Below are positions 11,584-23,689 of a stretch of DNA of 64,000 bases, in pieces. The stretch comes from Zonotrichia leucophrys gambelii (lineage: Eukaryota; Chordata; Aves; Passeriformes; Passerellidae), in contig NC_088193.1 of NCBI RefSeq assembly GCF_028769735.1, positions 7,033,814 through 7,097,813 of the forward strand, read 5' to 3'. The notes below the pieces were generated by a model. It saw only the letters and a list, made by a program, of their open reading frames with translations. It was not told the DNA's origin and did not search any database. How positions within the stretch are numbered: the first letter of the stretch is position 1; the number at the start of each line of letters is the position of its first letter. A program made the translations under genes and the position numbers.

Positions 11584-12196
11584 CTCTGCTCTGTCTGTAC
11601 AGCTCCATCCCAGCTCTGGTCAGGGCTGGAGATGAGCCCCAGCACTTACAGAGAAGAGAAACCAGTCCTGGGGGGAGTCTGGTTATTTTTGGGAGCTCTT
11701 TGTCACCCACAAATACCTCACTGGAAATGTGCTCAGAGCCCACCAGAGGAGCAAGGGCCCTGCTTGTGCCAGAGTGACAAAGTCACCAGTGAAACCAAAC
11801 AGGCAATGGAGATTTCTGGGCTCCCAGGGCAACACCAACAGTGTGAAGACACAGAAATTCAGCTTTATTCATTTTCAGCCTTTCAGAAGAAGAGTTGGAG
11901 CAGGCACAAAGATTTTCAGCTTCTTTGAAAAACTCCTCTCTGTCCCAGGCCTTTGTACCACCAGTGACTGAATACCCACACGTGTCAGTGCTGTCTGAAG
12001 TTCCTCTACCAATTCAGTGTCTGAACACCCATGTGTGTCAGTGCTGTCTGAAATTGATTCCCCTCTGCCATAAATGTACAGCATCAAGTCCATCTCCATG
12101 TGGGGAATCTGCAGGAAGGAGGTGCAAATCCAGCCCTGGTGCCTCAATCAGCACCTGCAGCACATCTCACCCTCTCCAGTGGGCACAGCCCAAAAC

Positions 12197-12270
12197 ATCA
12201 CAGAATTACAGAATCCTAGGAGGGCTGGGTTGGAAAGGACCTTGAAGACCTCCCAGCCATGGGCAGGGAC
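12197..12270 (-). repeat. Short CR1 3' end
   Basis: The sequence CACAGAATTACAGAATCCTA is followed by GGGTTGGAAAGGACCTTGAA and the CCATGGGCAGGGACA block. Confidence 0.85.
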
Positions 12271-13325
12271 AGCAGGGAAGAAGGGCTGTGGGAAGGTGCA
12301 AGCAATGGCTCAATGCAAGGAGAAATTGGGCTGACACAAGGTTTGGCTTTGTTTGGTTAAACTGCTCGCTGTTGATCCAAGCACTCCATGGAAAATATGC
12401 AAAACAAAAGGGACAGAGCAGATTTAGAGCCCAAGAGCAGGAAAACAGCCTGGCCTGCCCAGAGCCCGGGAAGGGCCATGTTTACCTTCTGCAAACCACA
12501 GGTAGCAGTAAAATTAGTAATGGGCAATTAACATCCATTTGTCAATGGTTTCCTGGAAGGAATAACTGCGCTCCCCCTCCCCTTCCTGCCACCAGGGTCA
12601 GTAGGACAGCACAGGGGACATTCCAGGAAAGCAAAGAGCTCTGCAGAGAAGGGAGCTGGTAAAAGAGCCCAGGTGTGCTGCAGCTCCTGCTTGTGGCTCA
12701 GGTTGAAGTGCTCAGCTCCTCACCTGCTCCATAGAAACCATCCCAGTGCTCCTGGGCATCCAGACATGGAAAATCAGCACCCTAAATCAAAGTGTGTGTC
12801 CCCAGTCACTGAAAGTTAATGCCCCTCGGTGTTGTCATGCAGGGAATGGCACAGATGGCTTCTCCTCCCAGAAATGCTGGCTTTGGGGACATGGAACACC
12901 CTTTTTTGGGACAGGGAACAAAGCAAAGCAGTTTCCAATCGCCACTGGGAAATTTGGGCAGGATTTTGGCTGTATTCCTGTACCCAGTTCCAGTGGAGGA
13001 AATTGTAAAATTCACAACAAGAGCTGAACAGGCTGAGGAAAAATGCTTTGGAAAATCCCACCATGGATTCCAGGCAGGCACAGTGTCCTTGCCCACTGGG
13101 GATCCCTGCCAAGCAGCTGGCACAAACACTCTGCCTCTTTGAGGCACTGCCAGGATTCGCCTTGCCCGCTGCCATTGAGATGCCCATTTGGAATCCTGCT
13201 GAAAAGCTGGGCTTTGGAAGATGTTTTTCCTGGGATTAAAGCTCAAGGCGAACACCTCCTGGTCTGTGGAAAGCCCCAGAGCCAGGCTGGCAGGGATGCT
13301 GTGAATGGTTCACCCCAGGACTGAC

Positions 13326-13526
13326 CTTTCTGCAGGATCTCCAGATGTTCCCAGAGGATGTCTCCCACAAAATCAGGCGCCAGCTCCAGGAAGCACTCCT
13401 TGCCCAGGGCACAGAGGGCAGCTCCATTCATGCAGAACTTCTGGAAATCCACCTCCTTCAGGCTGAACTCGTTCACTGCCCACATCACCCAGTCCCGCAC
13501 GTGCGTCTCCGTCCACTGCTGCGGGT
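13326..13526 (-). CDS. ETS1: ETS1 exon IV, Pointed (PNT/SAM) domain
   Basis: This exon of 201 bases is phase 1 to phase 1. The acceptor is CCCTCTGCAG. The donor is G|GTCAGT, slightly weak with C at +3. It encodes [20 protein letters not shown] onward, through [19 protein letters not shown] to [13 protein letters not shown]. This is the bulk of the PNT/SAM helical bundle, used for ERK2 docking and co-activator contact. It is almost identical to the human domain, with substitutions such as Lys-Glu for Lys-Gly after FSL and Lys-Glu-Cys for Lys-Asp-Cys. Strong conservation against more divergent flanking exons supports a functional gene. Confidence 0.97.
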
Positions 13527-14011
13527 CTGCAGAGGGATCCAGCCGTGAGCACCCTCAGGCAGTGCTCCCAGGACAGCAGGACACAGACAGTGCTGCAGCT
13601 GCCCTGCACTGCCACAGCCTCACCCCCGGCAGCCCACGGCACCAGGGTGTGAGGAACACCATGCCCAGGCTGGATCAGCCTTAATGTGGACACGTTTCAT
13701 CCAAGGAACAAGCTTTGGATTTGTTTGGGACTTCTAAACATCCCATCACTTCTCTGACCCCCTCCTCCCAGCCATTTCTCCAATTTTCTTGGTTTCTCCC
13801 ACCAGCCTCTGTTAAAGAGTTCATGCTGCTTCTCTATTTAGTGGAGATGACTTGTCCACATTTTTCCAAGAAGCTTCAGGTGGTATTTGAAAGGCAACAC
13901 CACCTGAGGAAAACCAGCAAGGGAGATGGCAGACAGGGAATTCTGGGCAGCCTGGAAGGAGGACACAACCCCTGTGGGTACTGTGGTTGTTCATGGGAAG
14001 CCAAGTCTTAC
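13527..14011 (-). other. Intron III-IV of ETS1
   Basis: This is the shortest intron in the window at 485 bases. No repeat or other gene is recognisable in it. Confidence 0.85.
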
Positions 14012-14131
14012 CTTTGGGAATTCCCAGCCGCTGCTGCTCCTTGGCAAAGCCGCTGAACGTGGCTTTCAGTGCCTGGGACATCATTTCTTTGCTGCTGGGC
14101 GTTAATAAAGGCACATCTGCACATTCCATGT
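14012..14131 (-). CDS. ETS1: ETS1 exon III, MAPK site and start of Pointed domain
   Basis: This exon of 120 bases has phase 1 at both ends. Its acceptor is TTCTTTCAG and its donor is G|GTAAGA. It is the first exon common to p54 and p68. It encodes [17 protein letters not shown] followed by [19 protein letters not shown] and IPK. The LLTPSS sequence holds the ERK phosphorylation site (Thr38 in human p54, Thr34 here because of the four-residue deletion in I54) and the neighbouring Ser41 equivalent. The [11 protein letters not shown] region forms the flexible helix H0 and helix H1 in front of the Pointed core. Phosphorylation here promotes CBP/p300 binding in the known protein. Confidence 0.96.
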
Positions 14132-14489
14132 CTGAAAGAAGCAGGAGAGAAACACAGCCATGAGGACACAGGGCTGGGAAAGGTGTCAGGGAATGCCAGC
14201 CAGGTGTACATGGTGTTCCTACACTTCTGGAATGTTCTGCTGGATGATGATATCAAGGCCTTTCCAGATATCAGCCTGCTGGGCTTCAGCATTCCAGGTG
14301 TGTCTGGAGCTTGGGAAATGGCTCAGCAGCTCCAGGCACCGAGGAAGGCAGAGTCCCACACCAGGGTGAGCAAGAAAGAGGGAGAAAAGCATCCCTGAAT
14401 TACCAGTCTGTCATCCCAGTGCAAAGAAAAGCAAGGAGAAAATTAAAGAATCCTAGAAAATTCTTTATTCTAGGAAATTCTTCCCTGTG

Positions 14490-14660
14490 GGGGTGGGAAG
14501 GCCCTGGCACAGAGAAGCTGTGGCTGCCCCTTCCCTGGAAGGGTCCAAGGCCAGGTTGGAACAATGTGGGATAGTGGAAGGTGTCTCTGCCCAAGGCAGG
14601 AGGTGGGATGGGATGGGCTTTAAGGTCCCTTCCATCCCAAACCATTCCATGATTCTAGGA
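14490..14660 (+). repeat. CR1 LINE 3' fragment
   Basis: The CCTGGCACAGAGAAGCTGTG and GAAGGTGTCTCTGCCCAAGG blocks are followed by GGGATGGGATGGGCTTTAAG and CCATTCCATGATTCTAGG. It contains a three-copy GGGAT motif at the position that is greatly expanded in the copy at 21.5 kb. Confidence 0.9.
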
Positions 14661-15584
14661 GTCCATGAAAAAGCAAACTGACAGCAGGCTGAGACAGGAT
14701 GGAGGAGTGGCAGAATACCCTTTTGAGGGGGGAAGGGAAACAAAGAGCTGGAAAATCCCACATTAGCCCAGAGTTACGTCAGGCACATCCATAGCAGGAG
14801 CCAGGGTGACTCATGGCCAAGGCTGCCATCCCATGGGACAGCGGGGCCAAGCCGAGAGCCAGGCCTGGAGTCAGTCCTGACAAGGACCAAACCTCTTCCT
14901 TTCCTTTTTTAAATCCCTTTTTCTAATTTATTTGGAAGGAGATGAAGCTTTGTTGCCAAAGAGTCTCACAATAAAAGCAACCATTTGAGGCAAAATATCT
15001 GAATAGAGGTTTGGCTCTTTTTCCCGTACTTTCAGTGTTCCTGAAAAACATCTTTGATGGAGAAGGAAAGTTTTGAACAACCACCACCCCAAAAACTGCC
15101 CTTGGTCAGCAAAGATGAAAATCTTCCACCTGAGATTGGTTTAGCTCGGCAGCCTAGTGGAAATTTTCCATGAAAACTAAGTGGAAAAATGACACCATGG
15201 GCAAAGAAAGTCTTTGGTGTTCTCATGAATATCTGGACGCCAACATTGAAAATCAAAAAAAAAAAAAATCTGAGTCTTGTGGAAACTCAACCACCACAGT
15301 TTTCCATCGCTCCAAGTTCATTAAACTCCTGATTTAATAAACTTTTACACCTGCAAAAAGCTGCTGAGGGCCTGTTGCAGGCAGTGTTGGTGTTTTCCTG
15401 ATAAAATACAGAGTCAGGGATGGAAGCAGCGCTGCAGCCACTGGGAAGAGCCAGCCCAGCTGCCCAGTCTGGAACTCCTGCTCCACTCAACTCCTCCCCA
15501 GCCAAACTCATGGGCATCATTTAAAGGCCAAACAACCCAACACTGGGTTTTTTTCCAAGTGGGAATCTGGGGGTTGGGTCAACA

Positions 15585-15745
15585 GAATTCCAGGGCAGTG
15601 GTGCAGTCATCACCCCTGGAAATGTTTAAAAAACCTGTGGATGTGGCTCTTGGGGACATGGGTTGGTGGTCACCTGGCAGTGCTGGGGAATGGTTGGACC
15701 TCATGATCTTGGAAGGCTTTTCCCACCTAAACAATCCTGGTTTTC
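15585..15745 (+). repeat. CR1 LINE 3' fragment
   Basis: It contains GGATGTGGCTCTTGGGGACA, GGTTGGACCTCATGATCTTG and a TTTTCCCACCTAAACAATCC end, matching another CR1 subfamily's 3' region. Confidence 0.8.
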
Positions 15746-17204
15746 CATGGATAAACCTCCACATGCAGCTCTGTAGCACAGGGTGAGGGTGACAATGCTG
15801 CAAGTAACCCCAGATCATCTGCTGGATGCTCCCAACTCAATTCCACTGCCAAGCCACACAGAGCAACTTCTCTGTCCCCACTTCTGCACCTTCACCTCTC
15901 AGCCCCAACACAAAAATTCCCCCTTCCCTTTGCACATCCTCCAGCCAAGTCCCCAAGGCTCTCAAGAAATGATTGCAGACTCTTGGCTCAGGTAGGAGCA
16001 GTGAAATTCCCGACAGGGAGTCTCTCAGGACACAATTCCTGCCCTCAGCCCAGCACACAATCCAGGATTGCCTCCACAGTGGCAGGATCAGGACCTTTGA
16101 AAGCAAATCCCACATCCAAAGGCTATTTGGCAAATTACACTTCATTATTTACTGGATTTGGCTGAAGAGGGCACGGAAAATGAGCAGCCACCATCGCTAT
16201 CTCTGTTCCCCATCTGCTGCCTTAGATAACACTGGGAGAAAGTGGCTCAGTGCCCCTTTCCCTTCATCCTCAAGTTACACTTGAATGCTCTGCTCTCCCT
16301 GCTCTGTGGCCACAGGGACCACCCAGGAATCTGCTCCCTCTGCTGCCTCAACAGCAGCTCCTGCCTGCCCTGGGAAGATGACTCAGAGCCAGGCTGAGAA
16401 AACGGTTCTAACCCCAATTTAACACTGAATCACTGTGAAAACCTGTGTAGAGGTGAGCTCCTCAGGCCAGACACTGAGAGCAGGGTGAAAAATGGTATTT
16501 TTATCTCTGCAATAGTGAGGGCCCATCCCTGATCCTGCTGTTTGGTAGTGCAGGATCCACAGGCTGGCTTTGCACAAACCCAGCAAATCAATTTTTCAGT
16601 AGCGGGAGGATAAGATTTCGGTTTAGGAAGGTGAATGCTGAGCTCTGCACAAACAACCTGTCAAAACAGGGGAGACTTAAAAGTGATTCCCAGGGAGAGG
16701 TCACAGGGAAGCAAACAATCTGTTCCCAAATAAAAAAAAACCAAGCCAGAGGACGGTTGCTATTTAAACACCCAAATCAACCCAAATGTGCATTTCAAGG
16801 CTTCTGCAAAATCTGTTGTGCTCGGCAGATTTAGGACTAAAACATCATTTGCTTTTTCCTGCAAGGTCGCGGCCACTTGTTTGAATTTCTGCTGAGGACA
16901 GAGCAGCCCCAAAGCCCTGAGCCTGCAGAAGCCTTGGTTGGCTCAGCAGTGTCCCAGAGCTGGGGAAAACTCACCCAGGGAAACCAAACCAGTGTGTGAA
17001 ACTCTGCAGATGTGTTTGAGGACAAGGCTTGGCTGGTGGCTTGAGAAAGATGGGGTGGATGGACAGTTTTTACCCAAATTCTGCTTCTGCTGCTTTGAGA
17101 GTACTGAATTTATTTAAATAATTCAGTATTTATTTTAAAACTGGGTGGTTTATGAGCAGGGAGCATGGTGGGCTTCACCCAGCTCTGTGCAGGGCAAGGA
17201 TTCA

Positions 17205-17275
17205 GACTCAGTGATCCCTTTGAATCCCTGCCAACCTGGAATATCCTATAATAATCCTATAACTCCATGAACTTT
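17205..17275 (+). repeat. Possible degraded CR1 3' end
   Basis: The sequence TCCCTGCCAACCTGGAATAT followed by CCTATAATAATCCTATAACT resembles a CR1 tail with its short terminal repeats. It is short, so support is limited. Confidence 0.4.
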
Positions 17276-18532
17276 GCTGCTGCAGGGAAATTCCTTCCCG
17301 TGGAGGCAAACCCAGCCCTGGCAATGTCCTCCAGCCCTTCGCCTCCAGTCTGGGCTGCCTAAAGGTCAGAGTTGAGCAGAATTTCAGGAACAAAAGCAAC
17401 AAGCCCCACTTTGCTGCCCCGGTATCAGCTTTCAGTGCCATCTGAAACCTGTTTGCAAGATTTTAATCAAACCTTGCACCAATAAAACCTCTCCTTTCGC
17501 CCTGCCCACGGAGCTCAGGCTGTGTGCAGGGGCTGGGGCGGGAGCCAGCACCAGGCCCAGCTGTTCCACCTAAACCCAGTTTAGGAATGCTGGGGCTTTA
17601 ATCCCAAAAGCAAGCTCAGCAGCAGGGGCCAGACTGGGATTTCTGGAGGTTTTTATGAGCCCATCAAAGCCCCTGACACGGCTGCCACGTGCACCCAGCT
17701 GTGGGGATGCCGTGTCCTCGTCCCTGCCGACAGAGCCGCCTTTGATTTCCCTCCTGGGAGAGCGGGCAGGGAGCTCTGGGTTGATTTTTAAACTGTGCCA
17801 GGAGTTGCAGTCGCCCTGGAGAGTTATGTCAGCAGCATCTGCAGAGCAGAGATGCAGGATTTGCCTCGCATGGGGACAGCTTTTATCTGGCTGCAGGTCT
17901 CCAAGGCAAAGAGGGATCTGGAGGCTCCGTGGCTTCTCCAAACCAGGCCCCTTCAGCTCCCTGACATCCCTGGGGATGGGACTGAGAGAGACAGGAGGAT
18001 AAAACACCCTGACATTGCCCTGGATGGGTTCTGTGGCAAGGGGGACCTGCCCAGACCCCCCAGCCAGGGGCATGTGAGCCTGAGAGAAAACCAGGAGCCA
18101 AGAGGCCAAGATCACCAAGTTCATCTCCCAGCCAAATTCCCACTCTGCTCCCACCAGGCCCTGCATGTATAAACTATTTCCACACATCTGATCTTTTTAA
18201 AGGACTCGGATTTACAAACTTCAGGGATTTTGACCTTCAAATGCACAGAACTCCTCTGCACGCCAAAGCCATTTGCAGCTGATTGCAGAAGGAAAATAAA
18301 TGGCAGAGAGGGCAAAAAAAAGGATGGGCTGAGCAGGGGGATGGGAGTAAAGCCATTTTTCAGCCCAGTTTCCACTCCGGGTCAGTGACTCCTCCAAGCT
18401 CCCCTCGGCCACTCACTTTTTTTTCCATCAGAGCCCCAGTGAGGCCCTGTGTGGGATTTCACCCAGTAGCTACTGGAAATGGATGTGGGGAGGGTCAGAG
18501 CAGAGCCACCTGACCCCACAGCACCTCCTGTC

Positions 18533-18972
18533 CTGGATGGATGGATGGATGGATGGATGGATGATGGATGGATGGATGGATGGATGGATGGATAGATGGA
18601 TGGATGATGGATGGATGGATGGATGATGGATGGATGGGTGGATGATGGATGGGGGATGGATGGGATGGATGGATGGATGATGGTGGATGGATGGATGGAT
18701 GGATGGATGATGGATGGATGGATGGATGGATGGGATGGTGATGGAGGATGGAGATGGATGATGGATGGATGGATGATGGATGGATGATGGATGGATGATG
18801 ATGGATGGATGATGGATGGATGGATGGATGGATGAGGATGATGGATGGATGGATGTGGATGGATGGATGGATGGATGGATGGATGGATGGATGGATGGAT
18901 GGATGGATGGATGGATGATGGATGGATGGATGGATGGATGGATGGATGGATGGATGGATGGATGGATGGAAA
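18533..18972. repeat. (GGAT)n satellite-like array, about 440 bases
   Basis: A long run of GGAT tetranucleotides is interspersed with GAT trinucleotides and a few GTGG or GAGG variants. Uninterrupted perfect blocks occur at about 18535-18560, 18860-18916 and 18922-18968. On the minus strand it reads as Pro-Ser-Ile-His repeats in all frames, which is a repeat artefact. Confidence 0.97.
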
Positions 18973-19204
18973 TGGATGGACATGGTCTAGGATTGAGGAT
19001 GGAGACAGGATGCCATGGAGATGCCAGGCCTTGTGTGGCTTGGAGGAGCACAGGACCAAGGGAGGAACCAGGCCTTGATGACAGGCTGAGCATTAGGATC
19101 ATGAGATTTAGGTGATTAGCTTGATGCATAGGTTAGAAAGCTTTAGATTTTAGATTTAGAGATGCATTAGATTTAGACTTAGATAGATTGGGAATCTCCT
19201 GTAG

Positions 19205-19390
19205 TGGCAGGCCCTGGCACAGGGTGCCCAGAGCAGCTGTGGCTACCCCTGTGCCAGGCAGTGCCCAAGGCCAGGCTGGACAGGGCTTGGAGCAGCTGAG
19301 ACAGTGGAAGGTGTCCCTGCCATGGCAGGGGGTGGTGTGAGATGGCCTTTAAGGTCCCTTCCAACCCAAACCATTCCAAAATTCTATGAT
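19205..19390 (+). repeat. CR1 LINE 3' fragment
   Basis: It has GCCCTGGCACAGGGTGCCCA, CAAGGCCAGGCTGGACAGGG, AAGGTGTCCCTGCCATGGCA and TTTAAGGTCCCTTCCAACCC, with the tail ATTCTATGATT. Confidence 0.93.
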
Positions 19391-21461
19391 TAAACTAGGG
19401 GGGAAAATGCAGGTTAGTTTCAAACAATATCATTTGCATCCAAGGGTTCCATGAATTCGTGCCTGTGTCCCTCAGAAACTTCAATCCCTGAGCCCTGAGG
19501 CAGCTGAGATTCCCCCTAGAACCCCCATCCCATCCTGGAGCTGCCCACACTCCAGGATGTCCCCCCACTGCTGGGTGAGGATGGAGCAGGAGTTTCCCAG
19601 AGGGTGCCAGGGGTTCATCTCCCACCCCTCCCACGTGCCCACAGTGAGTCTGTGCCCACCAAGGCCATGGTTCCCCCCCAGCCCACCCCCAGGTCATCTC
19701 CCTGAGCCCCTCTGTCCCAGCTTTCCCCGGGATCCAGGGCAGGGCAGAGCTGGAGCTGGGGGAAGCTGCAGCACATTTCCCAACGTGCCCCAGCTGGGAG
19801 GGTTCAGCAGCACAGAACCTTTCTCAGGATCAGAGCAGGCTGGGGAGAGGGGGGCTGGGAGCTGAGACCCTTCCCACGCTCCCCAGCGACGCTGCCAGGC
19901 ACCGTGGAGCCACCACGGCCCCACCACGTCCCCACCATGTCCCCATTTCCCCAGCTCGTGTTTCCAGCACCCCCAGGCTCCTCCAGCCCCTGGGACAGCT
20001 CTGCCTTTCCCAGGTGCCCCCCGCCATGGAGCAGGGACACCCGGGCAAACAACCCTGGCTGAGCCCCCTGTTATTTAGGCAGGATTAGGCAAAAATTTGT
20101 GTGCACTTTTGAACTGTTTTCACAAGCGTTGCCTCTCACTCCCACGCAGGAAGCAGGAGAGGAGCCGGCCTGTTCCAATTAGGGCTCCTCGGACCCAAAG
20201 GGCAGCGAGATTCCAGGGGGGGAAAGGGAAAGTGGGACAGAAAGCTGGAAAAAAGGGACCAGAAGGAAATCTGGATGGGGAGCTGGGATAAGCACAGCAA
20301 GGGGTGTTTGCTGGGGATGGGATGGGAGCAGATGGGGGAGATTTGGGTCCCCTTCCTGCAGTAACGTGCCAGAGACCAGCCCTGCTTCCCTCTGCAGGGA
20401 TGGCACAAAAGGTGCAGACATTTGCTATTTTAATTTAAAATAAATATATTTCTTCAACAAAAAAATAAAAAAGAGAAGAAAAATAAGTCTTTTTTTCCCC
20501 TCCTTCAAGCAGTGAAAAATAAATACTGTGAGATGAAAGCTGGACTTCAAGAGAAAAACAAGAGAGGAAACCGAAAGCCCACAGTGCTTAGCACTGCAGA
20601 AAGCCCAACAAAGCCGGCTTTTTTCAGGCCCTCAGCAGTTTTCTTAGGGAGATGTGGTGTGCCATGGGGGCCAGCTCTTCCCCTCAAAACGGGCCTGAGC
20701 ACTGTCCTGCCTAAATGCAGATAAAAGCATTTTGTCCCAGGTTTGGCTCTCAGCACTCGGAGCACCAGAGGGGAAGGTTTGGCTGTGGGTGAGGTGGTGG
20801 GATGCTCTGCTCAGCCTCGGGTTTGGGGTTCAGCCCTGTGAGCCATGGCCTGGCTGTGTCCATGAGGAAAACTGGCCACAGAGCAGCACCAGGTGAGGGA
20901 GGGCTGGTTTGGCTCTGGGTTTGGCAGCTGTGAGGAGCCAAGCCCAGGGAAAGGGTTCTGCAGTCACAGCCCACCCTGCTCAGGCTGCAGCTCCTTCTCC
21001 TCCCTCGCTCTCCCTGCTTTGTAACGTGGGTGTTGGATGGCAATCCTGGGAAAGCAGCATCCTTGAGAGTCCCAGGAGCTTGCAGGGGAGCAGCCTGGTG
21101 GGCAGCTCGATCTGTCCTTGGCTTTTGTGGGGAGAATGAAGTGCTAGAGAAAGGCCAGGGCTGAAGCTGAGCTAAACCACAGCCCCTGAGTCAACGCTCA
21201 CTCTGACTATGGGAAAGCTCCCCCAGCTCAGCGGGGCCAGGGCCCACAGCTCCTCTTCCTTCAGCAGCTCAGGGGCTTCCCTCAGCTGAGGATTCACCCC
21301 ATCCTCCCCATTTCAGCTGCTGCAATGAGCACAGATGGATAAAGCAAACCCTGGGGAGATTCAGGCACCTCTAAGGTTGGGGAACGTGGCCACGGCTTAA
21401 CAGCACTTGTTGGAGCCATGAAAGAAATCAGAAACAAGATTGGTCATCAATTAAGTTCCAC

Positions 21462-21680
21462 CAGCATTGCCCAGAGCAGCTGTGGCTGCCCCTGGATCCC
21501 TGGAAGTGTCCAAGGCCAGGCTGGACAGGGATAGGGAAGGTGCCTGTGGGATGGGATGGGATGGGATGGGATGGGATGGGATGGGATGGGATGGGATGGG
21601 ATGGGATGGGATGGGATGGGATGATGGGATGGGATGGGATGGGATGGGCTTTAAGGTCCCTCCCCACCCAACCCACCCGA
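21462..21680 (+). repeat. CR1 3' fragment interrupted by a GGGAT array
   Basis: CR1 sequence GCCCAGAGCAGCTGTGGCTG and CAAGGCCAGGCTGGACAGGG is followed by the pentanucleotide array, and then resumes with GGGCTTTAAGGTCCCTCCCC. Confidence 0.9.
21547..21652. repeat. (GGGAT)n pentanucleotide array inside CR1
   Basis: There are about twenty tandem GGGAT units with a single ATGATGGG interruption near 21621. The array lies exactly where the CR1 at 14.6 kb has a short GGGATGGGATGGG motif. Confidence 0.97.
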
Positions 21681-22140
21681 GAGCTCCAGGATGAGATGCT
21701 ACAAGGCTGGAGTGGCTCAGTTCCAGCAGCAGCTCAGCACCAGACCCTGCCACTCTTGAATCAGCTTTAAATGGCCTCTGCAGCCCCTTCAAATTTAACA
21801 GCATCACAACCTACAGCTTCCACCAGCCTTTTCTGAGCCCGCTGGCCTGAGGGCACAGTCCAGGTCCATTAAACCCCTGTGGAGGCTCCAGGCTGCAGCC
21901 AGCCAGGAGGAACCTCCACCTGCCCAAACCCCTCCTGCTCAGGAGGCAAAGCCATCGCTTCCCGGCCTCTTTCCCAATGGAATATCCCAGCAGCGGCGTC
22001 CCTCTGCAGGCAGGATTAGCGCCTCACCTCCAGGCTGGGATCGCCTGTGAGCCAGGCTTCCCCTAATCACCCTAATCCCTGCTAACCGCGCCTCTAAAGG
22101 CTCTAATCCCCGGGCAGGGCAGGGCACACACGCTGCCGAG

Positions 22141-22290
22141 CCTGGAAAAGCCTGTCATGGACACCCAGCCCTGGAAAAGCCTGTGAGGGACACCCAGCCC
22201 TGGAAAAGCCTGTCATGGACACCCAGCCCCTGGAAAAGCCTGCCATGGACACCCAGCCCCTGGAAAAGCGTGCCATGGACACCCAGCCCG
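22141..22290. repeat. Minisatellite, about 30-base unit
   Basis: There are five copies of a unit like CTGGAAAAGCCTGTCATGGA followed by CACCCAGCCC. Differences are single bases (GTCATG, GTGAGG, GCCATG), so the array is fairly young. Confidence 0.92.
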
Positions 22291-23689
22291 CTGGACGCAG
22301 CTCAGGTGGAACCAGCCAGCCCAGGTCATGCCCCACCTCCAGGAGATGCTCCTTCCAACCCAGCCCCGCTGCTCACACCCCACAGAGCTCAGATTGCTCA
22401 ACAGCAATGGGGAAAAAGGGAAAAACCCCTGCCAAGCCCCAGCACTCAGCACCGAGCACAGATGAGCACAGACAGTGCCCTGCTGCTGGCACAGAGCCCA
22501 GCTGCTCACCGGCTCACAAGCAGAAGCTGCTTGAAGCTCCTCACTGTCCCCAGGCTGAGGAGCCCTCAGTGCCAGCTGTGCCCCCAGAGCCTTGCAGGGC
22601 TGCAGGAGCCCAGCCTCAGCCCACCAGAGCAATCCCACCTGGGCTCCAGCACTCAGGGCATGGTGCTCCGGGTCACACACACCCACCTGAGAGCTCCCAT
22701 TCCCTTCCAGCCTGGCCACACCCAGGAGTTCTGCTGCTCTCTCCTCAACTCCCTGGCTGATGTTGCCATTTCTGGCACCTTTGATGAGGGAGGAATGGGA
22801 CTGAAGGGTTTGTCCCAAGAGGAGGATGAACTCATCCCAGAACCCTGCCATGGGTTTTTCCTGGGTTGCAAAGGCACCTTGGGATGCTCCCAAGGTACTC
22901 CCCAGGCAGTTCAGATGGAACATTTCTCCATCCATCCAAACAAACCCTCAGACTCTTCTGCAGATATTCATCTCCCTGTCCTTCATCATCACCCAGGAAT
23001 AGGAACAGACACAAAGGGGATTCAGCTCCAGCACCTCCAGCTGCTGCTGCAGGCTGGGGCTGCCAAGCCATGCACCAGAGTCTCCCAGCAAGGGAGAGCA
23101 GGGATGTAGCAAGGCCAGGTTGAGGATAATTGGCAGAACATCGTGTGGGGAAGATGCTGTCAGGATGGGAAGTGTGAAAAGGGAAGGCTGAGATCTCTTG
23201 GCAGGGCTGTCCCCTCGCAGCAGGAGGAAGGCCAAGGAACCTTCACTCAAGCTGAGCTCTTTCATCACTCACAAAGGATCCCAACCCTCCGAGCCGGCTC
23301 AGACACTCCTGAAGAACAAACTGTGCCAGCACACTTTGTGAGCAGCCACGCATGACCTCACAGCTCGGGATGTTTTCATCCCACAATCCCCATGATCCGT
23401 GTGCAATGACTCCATGCCCTGGATAAAACCCCATCATTTGTGCTGCCCATCACCAGGACACGAGACATTTCTGAGGCTGATGGACTCCAGAGCTGTCCCT
23501 GCTGCTGGGGGATCCTAACAGAAGCCTCAATTCCCTTGCCTTGGGAAGGGATTAGACACGGAGATGCTCAGCCAAGCACCTCCAATGTCTGTCCCGAGGA
23601 ATTCCCAGCCTTCCCTTGATTTCCCTGCTCAGACTGGTCCCTCTGTGTCCAGGCCCTGCCCCTGCCCCCGGGCCGAGTCACGCCAGACA

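Larger units (their letters stand above)
10021..13325 (-). other. Intron IV-V of ETS1
   Basis: This 3,305-base intron contains an ACAGGG hexanucleotide array at 11525-11582 and a short CR1 piece at 12197-12270. The rest shows no recognised gene or repeat. Confidence 0.85.

Noticed and set aside
18382..19129. Long frames of Pro-Ser-Ile-His or Met-Asp-Gly-Trp repeats
   Set aside because: They are the translation of the GGAT array in several frames.
22183..23109. A 308-codon open frame on the plus strand
   Set aside because: It begins inside a 30-base minisatellite, has no recognisable domain, and the complementary strand is equally open. This is typical chance in GC-rich DNA.
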